Positions 60,406 to 64,000 of a stretch of 64,000 nt of DNA are shown piece by piece. The DNA is from Devosia sp. GTDB lineage: Bacteria; Pseudomonadota; Alphaproteobacteria; Rhizobiales; Devosiaceae. The stretch lies in contig NZ_JAGIAW010000001.1 of the NCBI RefSeq assembly GCF_017744655.1, positions 620,001 through 684,000 on the forward strand. The letters run 5' to 3'. The first letter of the stretch is position 1. Every line of letters starts with the position of its first letter. The notes under the pieces were generated by a model, which saw nothing but the letters and a program-made list of their open reading frames with translations, was not told where the DNA came from and searched no databases. A program made the translations under genes and the position numbers.

Positions 60406-60740
60406 AGGACGACGCCGACACGCTGGTGTTCGAAACCACGCTCGATGCTCCGCCCGAAAAGGTCTGGCGAGCGCTTTCAATCCCCGAATATCTCGAACGC
60501 TGGCTGCAGCCGCCGGCCGATGCCGAGATTTCTGTGGTCGCAGCCGACGAGAACAAGAGCCTCACCTATCGCTGGCGCGAGCCGGGCGAGGGCGCGGCGG
60601 CCGAGCCTGAGGAAAGTCTCGTCACCTTTGAGATTTCTCCGCGTGAGGACGGCGGCACCTGGTTTCGTCTGACGCATGCGCCGATGGCGCTGCCGCAGCC
60701 GGCCAATAGCAATGAACCGGTGATGATGCTGGCCGCCTGA
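60402..60740 (+). CDS. SRPBCC domain protein, short
   Basis: A 112-residue AHSA1-like protein: FETTLDAPPEKVWRALSIPE, YLERWLQPP, KSLTYRWRE and FEISPREDGGTWFRLTHAP. It is shorter than the usual 140-160 residues and lacks the last helix typical of the fold, so it may be a trimmed form. Overlaps the ArsR stop by 4 bases. Confidence 0.8.
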   Translation: MKDDADTLVFETTLDAPPEKVWRALSIPEYLERWLQPPADAEISVVAADENKSLTYRWREPGEGAAAEPEESLVTFEISPREDGGTWFRLTHAPMALPQPANSNEPVMMLAA

Positions 60741-60794
60741 GGCCCGCATACGCCGCCGAGTAATTTCAAATCTCCAACTGAACGGAGGTCGCCT

Positions 60795-61424
60795 ATGCGC
60801 GACATGATGCAACTCGTCCCTATGGTCGTGGAACAATCGAGCCGCGGCGAACGGGCTTTTGATATTTACTCGCGCCTGCTGCGCGAGCGGATCATTTTCG
60901 TGAATGGCGAGGTCGAGGACAATATGGCCTCGCTGGTCTGTGCCCAGTTGCTTTTCCTCGAGGCCGAAGCGCCGACCAAGCCGATCTATATGTATATCAA
61001 CTCGCCCGGGGGTGTCGTGACGGCGGCTCTCTCGATGTACGACACCATGCAATTCATCAAAGCGCCGGTCGGCACGCTCTGCATGGGCATGGCCGCTTCA
61101 GCCGCCACGCTGATCCTTGCGGCAGGCGAAGCCGGTCAGCGGGCGAGCTTGCCCAATACATCAATCATGATGCACCAGCCGTCAGGCGGCTATCAGGGCA
61201 AGGTTACGGATATCCTTATCCATGCCGAAGAGAGCCGGAGGCTCAAGCGGCTGACCAATGGCATCTATGCCAAGCATTGTGGCCGGACATATGAGGAGGT
61301 CGAAGCCGCACTGGAACGCGATCGTTACATGGCGCCCGAAGACGCCAAGGCCTGGGGGTTGGTCGATCACGTCTATTCCGACCGAACCCAATTGGCGCTG
61401 CCTAATACCGACCCGGCCAGCTAG
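60795..61424 (+). CDS. clpP: ATP-dependent Clp protease proteolytic subunit (orphan paralogue)
   Basis: Serine peptidase of 209 residues. The catalytic Ser ([14 protein letters not shown]), His ([11 protein letters not shown]) and Asp ([18 protein letters not shown]) are in place. The usual oxyanion-side sequence is GQAASMG; here it is GMAASAA, which suggests a divergent ClpP. No clpX, clpA or tig gene is next to it, unlike the main clpP locus of most bacteria, so it is likely a second copy. CGGAGG precedes the ATG. Confidence 0.9.
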   Translation: MRDMMQLVPMVVEQSSRGERAFDIYSRLLRERIIFVNGEVEDNMASLVCAQLLFLEAEAPTKPIYMYINSPGGVVTAALSMYDTMQFIKAPVGTLCMGMAASAATLILAAGEAGQRASLPNTSIMMHQPSGGYQGKVTDILIHAEESRRLKRLTNGIYAKHCGRTYEEVEAALERDRYMAPEDAKAWGLVDHVYSDRTQLALPNTDPAS

Positions 61425-61428
61425 ACCA

Positions 61429-61456
61429 GAAAAAGCCACCCGGCGAACCGGGTGGC
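61429..61456. terminator. Terminator between clpP and the Bcr/CflA gene
   Basis: GCCACCCGG-cgaa-CCGGGTGGC; on the minus strand followed by TTTTTCTGG, so best for the MFS gene, usable from both sides. Confidence 0.75.
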
Positions 61457-61463
61457 CTCGAAC

Positions 61464-62720
61464 TTAGTGGGCTTCCATCGCCGGTTCGCCCTTGGGGTGC
61501 GCATATTGCTCGCCGACGCCGAAGAGTTTTCCCTTTTCGGCAATGAGAATGCAGATCAGCGCCAGGATACCCATGGTGAAATAGCCCGTGGCTGCCGGCA
61601 CCGTGGTGCCGTCAAAGTGCTGCCCCGTATAGCTGCCGATGAGCGCGCCGCCGACAGTCTGGATAAATCCGAAAACCGAGGACGCGGTACCTGCCACGGC
61701 GCCAAGCGGTTCCATGGACAGAGAATTCATGTTCGACGAGGCCCAGCCGAAGCTGAACATGATGATGGCGAGCAGGGGGAAGAACAGCCACAGCGGCATG
61801 AATCCGGCCAGCGCCAGCGCCAGCCAGATGCCGCTGACGATGGTGAAGGACAGCATGGCGCCATGGGACAGGCGACGCATGCCGAAGCGGCGGACGATCC
61901 GCGAATTGGTAAAGGACGACACCGCCATCAGGCCGGCCATGGCCGCGAAGGCCACGGGGAAATAGACGCCGAGTCCATAGATATCGACATAGATCTGCTG
62001 GCTCGAGCTGATGAAGCCAAAGAGGGCGCCGAACAGGAACGTGCCCGCGAGGCCATAGGAGATGGCCGGGCGATTGGTGAAGACGATCTTGAAGCTCGTC
62101 GCAATGCCCGAAAAGGTCAGCGGACGACGCTTGTCGAGGGCCAGGGTTTCCGGCAGGCGCCTGTAGGTCCAGAACCAGAAAGCGGCGGCGAGCACACCCA
62201 TGAAGATGAAGATCGTCTGCCAGGGACCGGTCAGCAGCAAAATCTGGCCGACGCCAGGCGCGATGATGGGGATGGCCATGAACACCATGAAGGTGAGCGA
62301 CATGACTTCGGCCATTTCCCGGCCGGAATACCGGTCGCGTACCACGGACATGGTGATCACGCGGACACTGGCTGCACCCATGCCCTGAATGAAGCGCAGC
62401 AGCAGTAGTATGCCGAAGGTGGGCGCGAAGATCGCCGCGATCGCCGCAACGATATAGATGCCCATGCCGACAAGCAGGGGACCGCGGCGGCCGAAGCGGT
62501 CAGACAGGGGGCCGAAAGCGAGTACGGCAATGCCCATGCCCAGCATGTAGGAGGAGACGACGAACTGGCGCTCGTTCTCGTTGGTGACACCCAGAGCTTC
62601 GCCCATATAGGGTAGGGCTGGCAGCATGACGTCGATGGCAAGGGCATTGAGCGCCATCAGCGCGGCCATAAGGGCAATGAATTCGGGTCGCGAAAGCACC
62701 CGAGTAAAATGGTCGGACAT
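61464..62720 (-). CDS. Multidrug MFS transporter, Bcr/CflA type
   Basis: Twelve-helix drug/H+ antiporter of 418 residues: MALNALAIDVMLPALPYMGE, the motif A GPLSDRFGRRGPLLVGMGIY, the motif C-like MAIPIIAPGVGQ and RFIQGMGAASVRV. Possible substrates include bicyclomycin, chloramphenicol and sulfonamides; none is proven. Single gene. Confidence 0.92.
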   Translation of the reverse strand: MSDHFTRVLSRPEFIALMAALMALNALAIDVMLPALPYMGEALGVTNENERQFVVSSYMLGMGIAVLAFGPLSDRFGRRGPLLVGMGIYIVAAIAAIFAPTFGILLLLRFIQGMGAASVRVITMSVVRDRYSGREMAEVMSLTFMVFMAIPIIAPGVGQILLLTGPWQTIFIFMGVLAAAFWFWTYRRLPETLALDKRRPLTFSGIATSFKIVFTNRPAISYGLAGTFLFGALFGFISSSQQIYVDIYGLGVYFPVAFAAMAGLMAVSSFTNSRIVRRFGMRRLSHGAMLSFTIVSGIWLALALAGFMPLWLFFPLLAIIMFSFGWASSNMNSLSMEPLGAVAGTASSVFGFIQTVGGALIGSYTGQHFDGTTVPAATGYFTMGILALICILIAEKGKLFGVGEQYAHPKGEPAMEAH

Positions 62721-62842
62721 GATTATTGCTCAGTATGAGGGCGCCCAGGGGGAGGGGCGGCAGAATTACGGCCGGACCATGAACCTGTCCGGCCGCATTG
62801 GCAAGTCTGTATCGTCAAATGACGATAATTGAAAATTTGTCC

Positions 62843-64000
62843 TCAGGCGGGCTTCAGCGAGAAGTTTGGCACGCTGCGCTCGTTGATCGGAATGTGTAGC
62901 GCTGCCGAAGCGAGACCCAGTACGATGCCGAGATACCAGACGAGGGCATAAGAGCCGGTCATGTCGAAGGCGAAGCCGCCGAGCCAGACGCCGACGAAAG
63001 AACCGAGCTGGTGGCTGAAGAAGGCGACGCCATAGAGCATGCCCATATAACGCGCACCGAAGAACAGGGTCACGAGCCCCGCCGTTAACGGCACCGTCGA
63101 GAGCCAGAGCAGGCCCATGGCGGCTGCAAAGGCATAGGCCGTCACTTCGCTGACCGGAATCAGCAGGAAGAGACCGATGGCGAGGGCTCGCAAGAAGTAG
63201 ATCGATGCCAGCAGCAACTGCTTGGGCAGTTTGCCGCCGAGATAGCCGGCCAGCAGCGACCCGACGATGTTGAAGAGGCCGATGACCGCAATGGTCCAGC
63301 TACCGACCTCAGGCGATAGACCGCACTGCACCAGATAGGCCGGCATGTGCACGTTGATGAAGGCCAGGTGGAAGCCGCAGACGAAGAAGCCGATCACGAG
63401 GAGCCGATAGGAGCCATGGCCCCAGGCCTTTGCCAGTGCTTCCATGAAGGGCAGATCGGCGTGGCCGACCGGATTTTCGGTGCGGCCGCGCAGGGCGTAG
63501 CTCAATGGAATGATCAGCAGTAGCGCCATGCCAAGATAGATCAGGGCGGACTGCCAACCAAAGGCATTGATGAAGCCCTGGCTGATCGGCGCAAAGGCGA
63601 ACTGGCCGAAGGACGACGCCGCAGTGGCGACACCAAAGATCAGCGAGCGCTTTTCCATCGGCACCGAACGCCCGAAGGCAGCCATGACCACGGAGAAGGA
63701 ACAGATGGCAATACCGACGCCAGTGACAATGCCCGCCGTAACCGCAAGCAAGCCGGCCGAAGGCGAGAAGGCCATGCCGAAGACGCCCAGCGCATAAATG
63801 GCGGCGCCGACGGCAATGGTGCGACCTGTGCCAACGCGGTCGGCATAGGCGCCGGCAAAAGGCTGCGCGATACCCCAGGCGAGGTTCTGGATCGCCATGG
63901 CCATGCCCCAACCTTCGCGGCTGAGGCCGAGATCGCCGGTCATCGGCAGCGTGTAGAGGCCAAAACTGGTGCGGACACCATTGCCGATGGCCGCAACCAT
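62843..64000 (-). CDS. MFS transporter, truncated by the right edge
   Basis: Major facilitator protein; 385 residues are visible. An ATG falls exactly on the last bases, but the sequence there (VAAIGNGVRTSFGLYTLPMT) looks like the first membrane helix, so the true start is probably beyond the window. Motif FAGAYADRVGTGRTIAVG is the cytoplasmic loop 2-3. The C-terminus contains the remaining helices (GSFVGVWLGGFAFDMTGSYA). Similar to oxalate/formate or cyanate-type MFS proteins; substrate unknown. Confidence 0.85.
   Translation of the reverse strand: MVAAIGNGVRTSFGLYTLPMTGDLGLSREGWGMAMAIQNLAWGIAQPFAGAYADRVGTGRTIAVGAAIYALGVFGMAFSPSAGLLAVTAGIVTGVGIAICSFSVVMAAFGRSVPMEKRSLIFGVATAASSFGQFAFAPISQGFINAFGWQSALIYLGMALLLIIPLSYALRGRTENPVGHADLPFMEALAKAWGHGSYRLLVIGFFVCGFHLAFINVHMPAYLVQCGLSPEVGSWTIAVIGLFNIVGSLLAGYLGGKLPKQLLLASIYFLRALAIGLFLLIPVSEVTAYAFAAAMGLLWLSTVPLTAGLVTLFFGARYMGMLYGVAFFSHQLGSFVGVWLGGFAFDMTGSYALVWYLGIVLGLASAALHIPINERSVPNFSLKPA

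Overview
The window is a chromosomal segment of a flagellated alphaproteobacterium, most likely a member of the Hyphomicrobiales close to Devosia. The evidence is the Caulobacter-type flagellar gene order (fliX divergent from flgI, flgF-G-A-H, fliL-fliM), the presence of fliX and of a CckA hybrid kinase, the alphaproteobacterial DksA and AraD1 forms, GTTC-N7-GTTC-like SOS boxes before recA, and a high-GC genome with short intergenic palindromes typical of this order. The genus is an inference. There is no rRNA, tRNA, CRISPR array, phage or insertion sequence that I can see.

Layout. 1-3.1 kb: three flagellin genes, one leaving the left edge on the minus strand and two near-identical tandem copies on the plus strand. 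3.2-6.4 kb: an uncharacterised small gene, a FlgN-like chaperone gene, flgJ, flgI, and divergent fliX. 6.6-11.3 kb: a non-flagellar insert (dksA, a YciI-like gene, a three-gene curli-like amyloid group with a CsgH-type chaperone, an M32 carboxypeptidase, a 48-residue glycine-zipper protein). 11.5-22.4 kb: flgH-A-G-F on minus, then fliL-fliM-DUF6468-motE, a 1,115-residue TPR protein and an Imm5-like protein on plus. 22.4-24.5 kb: DUF6194, PadR and AraC/GyrI genes. 24.6-30.5 kb: fliP-fliO on minus, divergent from flgB-flgC-fliE-fliQ-fliR-flhB and a membrane gene. 30.5-64 kb: housekeeping and accessory genes, including cckA, recA, alaS, icd, trmJ, rpsD, sbmA/bacA, ttcA and an orphan clpP, with transporters and small regulator modules.

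The intergenic sequences suggest a coherent control circuit. CtrA-type boxes (TTAA-N7-TTAAC) lie before fliX, fliL and flgB/fliO. Sigma-54 type -24/-12 elements lie before flgI and flgF. A 13-bp element, GGCAGRWYTTGCC, occurs in four flagellar intergenic regions: just downstream of two CtrA boxes, about 100 bp upstream of a sigma-54 element, and before fliQ; a near match (11 of 13) lies about 100 bp upstream of the other sigma-54 element. This resembles the Caulobacter CtrA, then FliX/FlbD, then sigma-54 hierarchy, and the kinase that feeds CtrA (CckA) is encoded in the same window. Structural genes for the MS-ring, hook, stator, FlhA, FliI, FlbT and FlaF are not here, so the flagellar regulon is split.

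Most open: the shared 13-bp element, the covarying palindromes before the duplicated flagellins, the internally duplicated FliE, the curli-like genes without a local exporter but with a shared upstream motif, and the uncharacterised 107-residue gene inside the flagellar block.
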